Positions 7,342 to 16,010 of a DNA stretch of 36,541 bases are shown piece by piece. The stretch is from an uncultured Bacteroidales bacterium (GTDB taxonomy: Bacteria; Bacteroidota; Bacteroidia; Bacteroidales; FEN-979). The notes under the pieces were generated by a model. It saw only the letters and a program-made list of their open reading frames with translations. It made no database searches and was not told the DNA's origin. The position numbers and the translations under genes were made by a program. Each line of letters begins with the position of its first letter. Within the stretch, counting starts at the first letter, position 1. The stretch lies in assembly GCA_903926565.1 (NCBI GenBank), contig CAIYJU010000059.1:1-36541 (forward strand). The letters are read 5' to 3'.

Positions 7342-8700
7342 TTAGTTTTTAATCCATTTACGCTGGAACGCACAGGAACGCCAGTCATCCATGATTGCAA
7401 TATAGGTGGAGTTCATTTTATTTGTTATCCACTCATCAATAACATCCTGTTTTTTCTTTTCCAACGCCATTTGCTGCAAACGGGCATAATCCTCATCCAG
7501 GTTTGCCTTATGTGGATTGGTCCTGGTCTTAAGGTAATAGATCCGGAAATCCTGTTTCCCTCTTTCATTCGTGAGTACAGGTGCAGACACTTCACCCGCC
7601 TTGAGTTTGTCGATGACGAAGAAGATCTTCGCATCAATCTGGTCGGCTTCAAACTTGCTGTTGCCACTTGCCGGGTTTATCATCATGCCTCCACTGTTCT
7701 TGCTCGGATCATCAGAATATTTAACCACGGCCTGTTCATAAGTGATCTTTTTTGTGATGATCAATGTTGCAACACTGTCGAGGGAGGCTTTTGCTTTATT
7801 CAGGTTTACAGGTGAAACTTTAGGCTGTAACAGTATGTGCCGAACATTGATATATTCGCCCCTCCTTTCGATCATCTGAATGAGATGGTAGCCATCTTCG
7901 GTTTCCACGATATCCGACACCTCTCCGGGCTTCAATCTGAAAGCTGCTGCTTCAAACTCGGGCCGCATCTCGCCCCGCTTGAACATGCCGAGCTCACCAC
8001 CCTGTTTTGAGGAGCCCGGATCTTCGGAGTATAGAACAGCAAGTGTGCTGAAATCATCACCTTTGGCGCATCGTTCTTTGAAATTTTTAAGTTTTCCCTT
8101 TGCTTCCTGCTTTTCCACATCGCTGATAAGAGGCTGCCTCACAATTATCCCTATCTCGAACTCTGAATTTATCAGCGGAATGCTGTCTTTTGGAATTTTC
8201 TTATAAAAGGACTTAACCTCCGACGGCGTGATCGTGACATCCTTCGTGATTTTCTGTTGTTCCTGTTCGGTAAGCATCTGTTCCTGAACAACATCACGAA
8301 GTTCATTTTTGATTTCAAGCAATGTTTTGCCAAAATGTTCTTCCAGCCTTTCCGGTGTTCCGGCCTGTGATATAAAATAGCGCATCCTGCGGTCCATCTC
8401 CAGCTCAACCTGCGCATCTGTTACCTTAATGCTGTCAACCTGCGACTGGTGCAGCAAGAGTTTTTGAAACAGCAGGTTTTCAAGAATCTGGCACTTCAGT
8501 TTGGGTGCAGTGCCCTGAATGTTTCCCTGGCTGCGTATTTGCATATACTGGTTTTCGATATCCGACTTAAGAATAACGTTACCACCAACAATGCCAACAA
8601 CTCCATCAATAATCGTATCATTCTGAACCTGAGCACTTATATTCCCGGTCAAAATACACATTAATGGAACAAATAACAGAATAAATCGAAGAATCTTCAT
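7342..8700 (-). CDS. SurA-type periplasmic peptidyl-prolyl isomerase/chaperone
   Basis: 452 residues with an Sec signal peptide (MKILRFILLFVPLMCILTGNISA, cleavage near 23). The SurA N-domain occupies ~25-160 (DGVVGIVGGNVILKSDIE, then ENLLFQKLLLHQSQ). Two parvulin (rotamase) domains follow. The first is at ~180-280 and is well preserved (YSEDPGSSKQGGELGMFKRG, then VETEDGYHLIQM). The second is at ~283-390 and starts NVRHILLQP. The family assists folding of outer-membrane proteins in the periplasm. It is third in a set of three SurA/PPIC-like genes and 11 bp upstream of moxR. Confidence 0.9.
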   Translation of the reverse strand: MKILRFILLFVPLMCILTGNISAQVQNDTIIDGVVGIVGGNVILKSDIENQYMQIRSQGNIQGTAPKLKCQILENLLFQKLLLHQSQVDSIKVTDAQVELEMDRRMRYFISQAGTPERLEEHFGKTLLEIKNELRDVVQEQMLTEQEQQKITKDVTITPSEVKSFYKKIPKDSIPLINSEFEIGIIVRQPLISDVEKQEAKGKLKNFKERCAKGDDFSTLAVLYSEDPGSSKQGGELGMFKRGEMRPEFEAAAFRLKPGEVSDIVETEDGYHLIQMIERRGEYINVRHILLQPKVSPVNLNKAKASLDSVATLIITKKITYEQAVVKYSDDPSKNSGGMMINPASGNSKFEADQIDAKIFFVIDKLKAGEVSAPVLTNERGKQDFRIYYLKTRTNPHKANLDEDYARLQQMALEKKKQDVIDEWITNKMNSTYIAIMDDWRSCAFQRKWIKN

Positions 8701-8726
8701 AGTTGTTGTTTTGGGTATTGCGTCCC

Positions 8727-9566
8727 CTAATATATCTCAAAAACATTTTTCTTCCGGGCATTGTTGAAAAGGTCATCCTGCATCCTGCCAATCAGTTCAA
8801 TCTTCCTCTTGTTCAGGATAATGTCACGGATTCTTTGTTTTTCAAAGTTAAATGGTGACACGCCCTCCTTAATCCTGAAATCCTTGAACCGAACCAGATA
8901 AGTAAACAAAGAATCCTGATATTCCAGATCCCGGTGGTTTTTCAGAAATTCCTCCTGATTGTACGTTTTAATCGGGATCTGTTTTAACAGATCGTTGAAC
9001 AACAGCCAGTTTTCGCTGTCAAGAAAATAGTCTGCCGCATTCTTCTCGCACAGGTCAGCCAGCCTGTTTTTATCATCCGAATTATCAGAACTCAGCAGTT
9101 TCTTTATCTGCTTCGAGATGGTCGATTTCAGGGGCAGTTTAACATATTGAAGCTGAACAATGTTATCCTTCAGCAGGAAATTCTGCTGATTTGCATCATA
9201 ATAATTCTGAGTCTCCTCTTCCGTGATAAGGGTATCCAGCTTTTGCCTGACAAGGGTGTTCTCATAGGCATAGATGGTCAGCGAATTTTTATAATTTTCA
9301 AGCTGCCTGGTAAAGTCCATCTGAGAACTCGTCAGATTTTTCTCTGCCTGCTGAATGATAAGTCTCTGCCGTACCCAGCTTTCGATAAAGCCCCGGGTAA
9401 TTATCAGGCTGTCTTTGGGCAATGTTCCTGATGAAACCAACCCTTTAATGTCAGACTCATACAGATAATCATCATAAACTCTGGCCAAAACCCGCTCGTT
9501 TTTTTTTTTGAAAAATGTGGAGCAAGATGTAGCAATGATAAGCAGGAGGACGAGTGGCCGGTTCAA
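8727..9566 (-). CDS. SurA-like lipoprotein lacking a clear PPIase domain
   Basis: 279 residues. A short signal ends in a lipobox (IIATSC, Cys15), so it is probably lipid-anchored. The body is mostly charged helices, with an early VYDDYLYESDIKGLV segment and FIESWVRQRLIIQQAEKNL that resemble the SurA/PpiC N-terminal chaperone helices. The later region has no GGxLG or GYH-type parvulin motif. It lies 6 bp after the tandem PPIase and 26 bp before surA. I read it as a chaperone-like partner of the two PPIases; the family assignment rests on the N-terminal helices and the neighbourhood, so it is less sure than for its neighbours. Confidence 0.7.
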   Translation of the reverse strand: MNRPLVLLLIIATSCSTFFKKKNERVLARVYDDYLYESDIKGLVSSGTLPKDSLIITRGFIESWVRQRLIIQQAEKNLTSSQMDFTRQLENYKNSLTIYAYENTLVRQKLDTLITEEETQNYYDANQQNFLLKDNIVQLQYVKLPLKSTISKQIKKLLSSDNSDDKNRLADLCEKNAADYFLDSENWLLFNDLLKQIPIKTYNQEEFLKNHRDLEYQDSLFTYLVRFKDFRIKEGVSPFNFEKQRIRDIILNKRKIELIGRMQDDLFNNARKKNVFEIY

Positions 9567-9572
9567 TTGTCT

Positions 9573-11564
9573 CTATTTAATTTTTGCAAGCACATCCTTT
9601 TTAACATCAACGGGATATTTTGCTCTCAATGATGCGATCCACTCCTTTTCGAGGTAATTCTGATAATCTGCCGTGATTAAACCCCTGGCTTCATTCAACT
9701 CCTTGACCTCTGGCTTCAGTACTTTTCTGACATAGACAAAAACTGTTGATTCCTTGTTAATGATGTCGCCTGAGAACCCGGGCACCCATGGGATCGAATC
9801 GATCAGTTTGTTGTCTTTGCGGGAAAACTTCCCAATCTCCACCGTCACCACCTTGAGGGAATCTGTATTCATCTCTTTCTGCAGGTCGGTATCAGAGAGG
9901 CCGGATTTAATGAAATTTTTCACTTTCTGCACAGCTTTTGCACTTGTAACCGTGTAAATGCTGGCATCAAGACGGGTTTCCCATTTATAATTATTTTTAT
10001 TCTTCTTATAGAAGGAATCGAGACCGAGGGTGTCTTTTACCGCTTTTGACCACACTTTTTGATCTGTGAGGTCAAAAAGAAGGATTCCGTCACGATATTC
10101 GCCCATGAGTGCTTTAAATTCAGGATATTTCTGCTCAAGTTGTGAATTTTCCCATTTCAACGGGCTCTCGTTCAGAAATTCAGTGTATTGTTTGTCGACA
10201 TACACCTCGATGGATTGTTTTTCCTGCTTACGCTGGGTGGATGCCAGATAATCGGCAAAATCCTTCTGACGGAATGTCATGTTGCCAATTTTAAATATCA
10301 TGCCGGTGAGGTTATCAGCCAGTGATGATTTCCACTTACCAAAGAATATGCTGTCAGTTACCACTTTGTAGAAGTCCTTCAATCCTTCCGGATTTTCAGT
10401 AACCCCATACTCCTTCCTTATCCTTTCTATTACAACCTGGCGTGTTTGATCCCCACGGTTGTCTTTCATGATCTTCTGTTTCAATTCAGCCTTTTCTTCA
10501 TCGATTGGCTTCTGTGTTTTACGTTCGATGAGCTTTACAATATGCCAGCCATAACTTGTCAGGATCGGTTTGGTATAATCTCCGGCATTATTCAGTGAAT
10601 AGATTGCTTCAACAAACTCAGGAACCATTCTGTTTACGCCAAAAGCGGGAAGGACGCCATCTTTGGCTGCTGAGCCCTTGTCATCAGAATAAGCCTTTAC
10701 GAGCTCTTCGAAGGTAGCACCGCCAGTCAGTTTTGTATAAACCGAGTCAATTCTTTTATGAACCCTGGCCGAATCTTCAGCTGTTGCATTTTTGGGGATG
10801 GCCAGGAATATATGAGCTACAGTAACCTTACCAAGTGCCGGTCGCCGGGCGGTAACCTTGATGAGATGATAACCATATTCAGTACGCACAGGCATGGAGA
10901 CCTTATCTGTCTCTGTATTCCATGCTCCGTTTTCAAACGCATAAACCATATCAAATACAGCAAAAAAACCAAGGTCACCCTTATTCCCTTTCAGAAATGG
11001 ATGCTGTTGGGTTGCTTCCCTGTCTTTAGCCGACGGATCTTCGGAAAATTCAACAGCAACAGACTCGAATGAAGCACCCTGCATCAACTTTTCCCTGGCA
11101 GAAACAGCCTTTTTATAAGCTATCATGGTATCCTGGGGAGATGCATCAGGTGCCAGGCGAAAGAATACATGGCTTGCGCGCAAATCAGTTTTTTCCCGAT
11201 CGTATGCTTCCAGTATCAGACGGTTGAGGGTGGCTTCATCAGTAAAATATGGTTTGGCAAGCTGATCGCGGTACCCGTTCAACTCAGTTCTGAAAGAGGC
11301 CACAGTATCAAGGCCCATCTCTTCGGCTTGTTTAACCTTGAGTTTAAAGTTAATAAAAAGGTCAAGGTATTCATCCAATGACTTTTTATCAATCATATCA
11401 CCTTTGACGTTGTTCTTCTGGTATATATTCAAAAACTCGCTTACAAAGATCTGCTTGCCGGCGATGGTCATCAAAACTTCATCATTGTTAACCTGAGCGG
11501 TTGACGTAAGTATTGAAGCCAGTAAAATAAACGGTAACAAAATTTTCACTTTCACGCTATTCAT
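9573..11564 (-). CDS. Tandem-parvulin PPIC-type peptidyl-prolyl isomerase
   Basis: 663 residues with a signal peptide (first ~23 residues, ending STAQ). The N-terminal chaperone helices (~25-125) include LDEYLDLFINFKLKVKQAEE. Two parvulin domains follow: ~130-240 (ASHVFFRL, then KGDLGFFAVFDMVYAFE, then YGYHLIKV) and ~245-350 (VAHIFLAIP, then YSDDKGSAAKDGVLPAFG, then YGWHIVKL). The C-terminal ~300 residues have no motif I recognise but contain repeated lysine-rich helical segments. It is probably periplasmic and acts on outer-membrane or secreted proteins. It is the first gene of the close-packed PPIase/moxR/pst run and sits 116 bp after guaB. Confidence 0.88.
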   Translation of the reverse strand: MNSVKVKILLPFILLASILTSTAQVNNDEVLMTIAGKQIFVSEFLNIYQKNNVKGDMIDKKSLDEYLDLFINFKLKVKQAEEMGLDTVASFRTELNGYRDQLAKPYFTDEATLNRLILEAYDREKTDLRASHVFFRLAPDASPQDTMIAYKKAVSAREKLMQGASFESVAVEFSEDPSAKDREATQQHPFLKGNKGDLGFFAVFDMVYAFENGAWNTETDKVSMPVRTEYGYHLIKVTARRPALGKVTVAHIFLAIPKNATAEDSARVHKRIDSVYTKLTGGATFEELVKAYSDDKGSAAKDGVLPAFGVNRMVPEFVEAIYSLNNAGDYTKPILTSYGWHIVKLIERKTQKPIDEEKAELKQKIMKDNRGDQTRQVVIERIRKEYGVTENPEGLKDFYKVVTDSIFFGKWKSSLADNLTGMIFKIGNMTFRQKDFADYLASTQRKQEKQSIEVYVDKQYTEFLNESPLKWENSQLEQKYPEFKALMGEYRDGILLFDLTDQKVWSKAVKDTLGLDSFYKKNKNNYKWETRLDASIYTVTSAKAVQKVKNFIKSGLSDTDLQKEMNTDSLKVVTVEIGKFSRKDNKLIDSIPWVPGFSGDIINKESTVFVYVRKVLKPEVKELNEARGLITADYQNYLEKEWIASLRAKYPVDVKKDVLAKIK

Positions 11565-11680
11565 TTTATAAGATATTAGTTTGACAATTAGACTAACGGT
11601 TAGATTTCTGATTAATTTCCTGATTTATATTTTTTTTCAGCATTGGTCAACAGAACCGGCCAGGGTTTTACTGTCTATTT

Positions 11681-13153
11681 TTACCTGCTATAATTTGGTG
11701 CCTCACTGATGATCGTCACATCGTGCGGATGACTTTCAGCAACACCTGCTGCGCTGATCTTCATGAACTTTGCACGTTGCAGGATGTCGATTGTTGCAGA
11801 ACCTGTATAGCCCATTCCGGCCTTCAGTCCTCCGACCATCTGATAGATCACTTCCGATAAAGATCCCTTATATGGGACCCTGCCGACAATCCCTTCCGGA
11901 ACAAGCTTTTTCACATCCTCTTCCACATCCTGAAAATATCTGTCTTTGGAACCATGTTGCATGGCTTCAATGGAGCCCATGCCACGATATGTTTTAAATT
12001 TACGACCTTCAAAGATAACGGTTTCCCCCGGTGATTCATCCACCCCGGCAAAAAGCGAGCCGGCCATGATGGTATGCGCTCCGGCAGCGAGTGCTTTAAC
12101 AATATCTCCGGTATATCGGATTCCACCATCGGCGATAGCAGGAATACCTGTTCCCTTGAGCGCTGATGTAACATCATAAATGGCCGAAAGCTGTGGTACA
12201 CCTATCCCAGCGATAATACGGGTTGTACAGATGGAACCGGGACCTATTCCGATTTTCACGCCATCGACTCCTATCTTTGCCATGTCGGCAGCCGCTTCAC
12301 CGGTCCCGATGTTCCCGATGACCAGGTCTACCTCGGGATAAGCGTTTTTAATACGCTTTGCCATTTCCATAACGCCTTTCGAATGTCCGTGGGCTGTATC
12401 AAGTACAATTGCATCCACGTTTTCACGAACCAGGGCCGATACCCGGTCGAGGGTGTCGAAAGTAACCCCGACTCCTGCTGCGACCCGCAAACGGCCAAGA
12501 CTGTCTTTGCAGGCATTTGGACGCGCTTTAACCTTCAAAATGTCCTTATAGGTGATCAGCCCGATAAGTTTGTTGCCTTTATCAACAACCGGGAGTTTCT
12601 CTATTTTATGTTGCTGAAGGATTGCTTCAGCCTGTTCAAAGTCGGTGAATTCACTGATGGTGATCACTTTTCTGGTCATCACCTCCGTTACAGGCCGCGA
12701 CAGGTCTCGTTCAAATCTCAGATCACGGTTTGTAACAATCCCGACCAGCTCATTATGTGCGTTTATAACAGGAATACCGCCAATGCTGAACTCTTTCATC
12801 ATGGCAAGTGCATCCCCGACGAGGGCATGTTCCTCAAGCGTAACCGGCTGAAGGATCATGCCGTTTTCGGCACGTTTTACCTTTCTTACCTGTAACGCCT
12901 GGTCTTCGACAGACATGTTTTTGTGCAACACCCCGATTCCACCCTCCTGGGCCATGGCAATAGCCATCCGTGATTCTGTCACAGTATCCATGGCAGCAGA
13001 AACGATTGGAATATTAAGCTTTATATTTCTGGAAAACAGGGTGGAGACATCGGTTTCCCTGGGCAGTACATCAGAATACGCCGGAACCAGCAACACATCG
13101 TCATACGTCAACCCTTCACCCCGGAATTTGTCTGAATTTAGGAACATATGCAT
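11681..13153 (-). CDS. guaB: Inosine-5'-monophosphate dehydrogenase
   Basis: 490 residues, full length. It oxidises IMP to XMP with NAD, the committed step to guanine nucleotides, in the cytoplasm. The barrel starts [13 protein letters not shown] (~15-27). Two CBS domains are inserted at ~95-205. The catalytic loop is GPGSICTTR with the nucleophile near Cys309. The flap end (YRGMGS then [12 protein letters not shown]) and the C-terminal [16 protein letters not shown] are all present. Two possible starts exist, the ATG at 13153 or MFLNSDKF at 13147; the second matches the usual family N-terminus. A -7-type box lies just upstream (13168-13175), leaving a very short leader. Confidence 0.96.
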   Translation of the reverse strand: MHMFLNSDKFRGEGLTYDDVLLVPAYSDVLPRETDVSTLFSRNIKLNIPIVSAAMDTVTESRMAIAMAQEGGIGVLHKNMSVEDQALQVRKVKRAENGMILQPVTLEEHALVGDALAMMKEFSIGGIPVINAHNELVGIVTNRDLRFERDLSRPVTEVMTRKVITISEFTDFEQAEAILQQHKIEKLPVVDKGNKLIGLITYKDILKVKARPNACKDSLGRLRVAAGVGVTFDTLDRVSALVRENVDAIVLDTAHGHSKGVMEMAKRIKNAYPEVDLVIGNIGTGEAAADMAKIGVDGVKIGIGPGSICTTRIIAGIGVPQLSAIYDVTSALKGTGIPAIADGGIRYTGDIVKALAAGAHTIMAGSLFAGVDESPGETVIFEGRKFKTYRGMGSIEAMQHGSKDRYFQDVEEDVKKLVPEGIVGRVPYKGSLSEVIYQMVGGLKAGMGYTGSATIDILQRAKFMKISAAGVAESHPHDVTIISEAPNYSR

Positions 13154-13167
13154 GCAAATTAAGTGTG

Positions 13168-13175
13168 CAAATGTA
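13168..13175 (-). promoter_or_regulatory. Candidate guaB promoter -7 box (TACATTTG)
   Basis: The minus strand reads TACATTTG, a perfect match to the Bacteroidota -7 consensus TAnnTTTG. A TTTG lies upstream with about 15 bases between the two, which is shorter than the usual 19-21, so the -33 element is weak. Transcription would begin only about 8-14 nt before the possible guaB starts. Confidence 0.4.
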
Positions 13176-13216
13176 CAAAAATATCTTATTCAAATACGCC
13201 CTGTAAAATCCTTTCT

Positions 13217-13260
13217 AAAAAAGCAACCAGCCCTCTCCTGTGTTTGGGATGAGGGCTGGC
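13217..13260 (-). terminator. Rho-independent terminator after cytochrome c gene
   Basis: On the minus strand a 9-bp perfect stem, CCAGCCCTC (13251-13259 read in reverse complement) pairing with GAGGGCTGG (13227-13235), encloses a 15-nt loop and is followed by TTGCTTTTTT. It is 47 bp beyond the stop of the seven-heme cytochrome gene, so it separates that gene from guaB. Confidence 0.8.
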
Positions 13261-13306
13261 GTTTTAATTGGGAAATCGAAAAAACAAGGTTGCTCCCGTA
13301 TAAAAT

Positions 13307-14803
13307 TTACGGGTAGAGTTCACGATGGCATTCCGTGCAGAAATAGGTCTTCCAGTTATCTTTCACATCGATCGGGTGCTGAAATTCCATCAACTTGTCA
13401 ATGGTCGAATATTGTATGTTCCCGGTCGGCCCCTGTGCGATAATTGTATGGCATAAATTACAATCTTTGGAGATAATCTTCCCTTTTTCATTTTTATGAC
13501 GGTCGGAATGGCAACGGAAACATCCATCAGATTCAAGATGCCCGATATGATTGAGGTAGTTTTTGGATGATGCCCGCATAAATGGAAACACATTCAATGA
13601 AAACTCCTTCTGAATTCCTGCAATGGCTTTATCAATCAGCGGTTTCTGGGTTTTATAGATTGAAGGATAGCCTGATTTATAAAAGTTGGTAATGCTGTCG
13701 CGAATATACGCAAAGGCTGAATCCTTGTCGGTAAAGGTACCCTTCAGAACATCCATGGCGACCTTTTTAATAAAAGGCAGTTCCTTGGGAACCTCACCGC
13801 TGATCATCGCATTGTCAACATAAACCATCGGTGATTTGTATGAGTGAGACGGCCGGTTATGGCAGTCCATGCAATCCATGATACGACGTGGTAATGTATC
13901 AAGTGCTTTTTTATCCAGCATATTGTCGGTATCCTGAAAAATCTGAACATCCCCGGTTTTGAGGTTGGTGAATTTTACCCAGGGAATTGTCTCCCGGTCT
14001 TTGGTTGGAGCCACATACTCAATTCGTACATCCTTGTTGATATGCCAGTGAATTCCTTCAATCAGTCCCATCGCACTGTAGTTCGGACCAATTTTCATCA
14101 GCATGGAATAGTTAAACTCGGTGTTGAGTGAGTCGGTAACATATACTTTTTGACTGCGGAGTTTGCGGGAATAGAATTTCTGTGGCCAATGGCAGCGTTC
14201 GCATGTTTCACGGGCCGGCCGCAGATTTTGTATGGGTGTTTCGATTGGCTGGGGAAACTTGTGAAAGAGCACCGAATAAACCTGGTATAAGCCCGATAAT
14301 TTTGATTTCACATACCATCCGGCTCCTTCTCCGACATGGCACTCAACACAGGCAACACGTGCATGCGGTGAATGGAGGTAGGTAACGTATTCAGGTTCCA
14401 TGACCTTGTGACAAAGCTTACCGCAGAATTCGACCGATTCAGTGTAATTGAATGCTTCATAACTGCCCATGGCAGAAATAATCAAAAATAAAAATGTAAA
14501 GATGGAAACTGCCACCAGTTTCTGACGCTGCCGGGGGACATTCATGTCAAGCACCGGCCAGCGGTTTTCAGGATCATGTGTTTTTTTACGATTTATCAGC
14601 ATTCCGATGGGGATCATCAGGAGCCCGATAACCATTATGGAAGGGAGTATAATATAGGTAAATATCCCGTTGTATGGATTCTGATGATCTGAAAGCAGCG
14701 CCTGGATAAACAGTACTACAATGAGAATAAAACTGTTCACGGCAAAAATAAACCCGGTAATACTGATCCAGTTTGAGGTCGTTTTTGGTAATTTCATATG
14801 CAA
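13307..14803 (-). CDS. Membrane-anchored seven-heme cytochrome c (NapC/NirT-like)
   Basis: 498 residues. Three membrane segments (about 13-37, 47-70, 95-115) are followed by a periplasmic part with seven heme c sites: CGKLCH (127-132, a CX3CH site), CVECH (152-156), CERCH (201-205), CMDCH (311-315), CFRCH (428-432), CNLCH (448-452) and CTECH (489-493). The region around hemes 1-3 (CHKVMEPEY, HSPHARVACVECH, RPARETCERCHWP) is typical of NapC/NirT-like quinol-oxidising cytochromes of Bacteroidota and Deltaproteobacteria. It probably moves electrons from the menaquinol pool to a periplasmic acceptor. No reductase gene is adjacent, so the acceptor is unknown. It is a single-gene unit with its own terminator, divergent from the cyclophilin gene. 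Start could be residue 1 or Met3. Confidence 0.88.
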   Translation of the reverse strand: MHMKLPKTTSNWISITGFIFAVNSFILIVVLFIQALLSDHQNPYNGIFTYIILPSIMVIGLLMIPIGMLINRKKTHDPENRWPVLDMNVPRQRQKLVAVSIFTFLFLIISAMGSYEAFNYTESVEFCGKLCHKVMEPEYVTYLHSPHARVACVECHVGEGAGWYVKSKLSGLYQVYSVLFHKFPQPIETPIQNLRPARETCERCHWPQKFYSRKLRSQKVYVTDSLNTEFNYSMLMKIGPNYSAMGLIEGIHWHINKDVRIEYVAPTKDRETIPWVKFTNLKTGDVQIFQDTDNMLDKKALDTLPRRIMDCMDCHNRPSHSYKSPMVYVDNAMISGEVPKELPFIKKVAMDVLKGTFTDKDSAFAYIRDSITNFYKSGYPSIYKTQKPLIDKAIAGIQKEFSLNVFPFMRASSKNYLNHIGHLESDGCFRCHSDRHKNEKGKIISKDCNLCHTIIAQGPTGNIQYSTIDKLMEFQHPIDVKDNWKTYFCTECHRELYP

Positions 14804-14920
14804 TTTATAATTTAGAATGTTTCTACCTAACGTGTTGTAAATGACCCGATAAAATTAACACTTATTCTCAGAATTAAAAGTAATTCGTCATTAATTGTGA
14901 AAAAATAAACATAATTTTCA

Positions 14921-14937
14921 TCCGGTCTGATACCGGA
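14921..14937. repeat. Inverted repeat upstream of cytochrome gene
   Basis: TCCGGT, then five bases (CTGAT), then ACCGGA: a perfect 6-bp inverted repeat located 118 bp upstream of the cytochrome c start. It could be a leader hairpin or an operator half-site pair. There is no T-run, so it is not a terminator. Confidence 0.4.
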
Positions 14938-15028
14938 ATACAATATTATTCAGGTTCAATCTGACCTTTGTCAATGCCTCAACTTCACATTTTTGTTTGG
15001 ATAATCTCATCCGATTCTCCGGTATTCT

Positions 15029-15036
15029 CAAAATTA
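15029..15036 (-). promoter_or_regulatory. Candidate cytochrome c promoter -7 box (TAATTTTG)
   Basis: The minus strand reads TAATTTTG, matching TAnnTTTG at all fixed positions. No convincing -33 TTTG is seen at the right distance. It would give a leader of about 220 nt, so this is a weak call. Confidence 0.25.
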
Positions 15037-15100
15037 GTTAATTGATCAATCACAATCTTACCAGTAATGAATTTTATCAATATCTACAGGGGTTCTTAAG

Positions 15101-15240
15101 GCTTAAACTGGTTACCAAGGGAAACCTCAGGGGCATCTGTTTCTGCAAAAACCGGTCCCGGAGGGACCAAAGATGGTTAGCAAGGGGTGACGGTGAAGAA
15201 TTTCGTCCCGTACGGGACGAGATAACTTATTATGGACCCG
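15101..15240. repeat. REP-like palindromic intergenic element
   Basis: Two GTCCC-type palindromes lie 35 bp apart. The first, at 15154-15168, is GGTCCC-GGA-GGGACC. The second, at 15203-15220, is an 18-bp perfect palindrome, TCGTCCCGTACGGGACGA. Both share the GTCCC/GGGAC core, and the stretch is GC-richer than the flanks. I recall similar GTCCCGTAGGGACG-type intergenic repeats in environmental Bacteroidota genomes but cannot check the copy number here. Boundaries are approximate. Confidence 0.55.
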
Positions 15241-15261
15241 GCCACTTTTTTGTAAAAAAGC

Positions 15262-15269
15262 TACATTTG
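15262..15269 (+). promoter_or_regulatory. Candidate cyclophilin-operon promoter -7 box (TACATTTG)
   Basis: TACATTTG matches TAnnTTTG exactly and is followed by CA, as often seen in this phylum. Immediately upstream, 15246-15261 reads CTTTTTTGTAAAAAAG (allowing one base either way), a perfect 7-bp inverted repeat. The expected transcript has a leader of about 80 nt before the ATG at 15355 and would cover cyclophilin, nhaD, recQ and the repeat protein. Confidence 0.45.
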
Positions 15270-15354
15270 CAAGATGTACAGGATTTTTCAACCGTGCCGT
15301 TATCATTTCCGGATTGGTCGCGGATGGGTTATCTTGTTGTAATATTATGAAACA

Positions 15355-15990
15355 ATGAAAAATATCCATCTGTTACTAATCATCTTCCTTGCCTGTATAG
15401 ATCTGCATTCGCAGGTGATCCCCGATCAGGCGACCCTGAAAGCCCATGCCCCGCCAACATTCACTGCGAAATTTAAAACGACCAAAGGGGATTTTTCAGT
15501 GCAGGTAAACAGAGACTGGTCACCTGAAGGAGCCGACAGGTTGTACCAACTGCTGATGACCGGTTTTTACAACCAGAATGCACTGTTCCGGGTTCAGAAA
15601 GGGTATGTGGTCCAGTTCGGGATCGGTGATAAAAAAGATGTCAACTATTTTTGGGATAAACGTCCGATTGCAGATGAACCGGTTGTCAGCGGCAATCTGA
15701 AAGGCACCATCTCCTATGCCCGCGACGGGATGAACAGCCGGACTTCCCAGATTTTCATCAATCTGAAAGACAACAACAAACTGGACACCATTGGGTATAA
15801 CGGGCTTCGGGGGTTCCCTCCGGTCGGAAAGATTGTTTCAGGTTTTGATATAATTGAATCGTTGTATGGAGATTATGGTTTTGAACCTGCAAATCACCAG
15901 GATTCTGTCATGATTCATGGGAATCTCTATCTTAAAAAGAAATTTCCCCTGCTGGATTATATTATTGATGCCCAAATTATTGCAGAATAA
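15355..15990 (+). CDS. Secreted cyclophilin-type peptidyl-prolyl isomerase
   Basis: 211 residues with a signal peptide (MKNIHLLLIIFLACIDLHS, cleavage near 20). The cyclophilin fold is shown by the N-terminal strand FTAKFKTTKGDFSVQV, ALFRVQKGYVVQFGIG (holding the equivalent of the catalytic Arg), GTISYARDGMNSRTSQIFIN and GFPPVGKIVSGFDIIESLYG. It probably acts in the periplasm or is lipidless and exported. It is the fourth peptidyl-prolyl isomerase or SurA-like gene within 9 kb, though on the other strand and from a different family. The next gene, nhaD, starts 20 bp downstream. Confidence 0.9.
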   Translation: MKNIHLLLIIFLACIDLHSQVIPDQATLKAHAPPTFTAKFKTTKGDFSVQVNRDWSPEGADRLYQLLMTGFYNQNALFRVQKGYVVQFGIGDKKDVNYFWDKRPIADEPVVSGNLKGTISYARDGMNSRTSQIFINLKDNNKLDTIGYNGLRGFPPVGKIVSGFDIIESLYGDYGFEPANHQDSVMIHGNLYLKKKFPLLDYIIDAQIIAE

Positions 15991-16010
15991 TCATTGTTAA
16001 CATCCTGACT

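Larger units (their letters stand above)
14804..15354. other. Divergent intergenic region, 551 bp
   Basis: This region separates the minus-strand cytochrome gene from the plus-strand cyclophilin gene. The first ~300 bases are AT-rich and hold a short hairpin (14921-14937) and a minus-strand TAATTTTG box (15029-15036) that could drive the cytochrome. From about 15100 to 15240 the sequence becomes GC-richer and carries two palindromes. A plus-strand promoter box lies at 15262-15269. Two short reading frames cross the palindromes, but I see no credible gene. Confidence 0.7.

Noticed and set aside
15042-15369. Short reading frames on both strands across the palindromic intergenic element
   Set aside because: They translate the palindromes (for example RPVRDE on both strands), have no domain or signal, and are explained by a repeat element.
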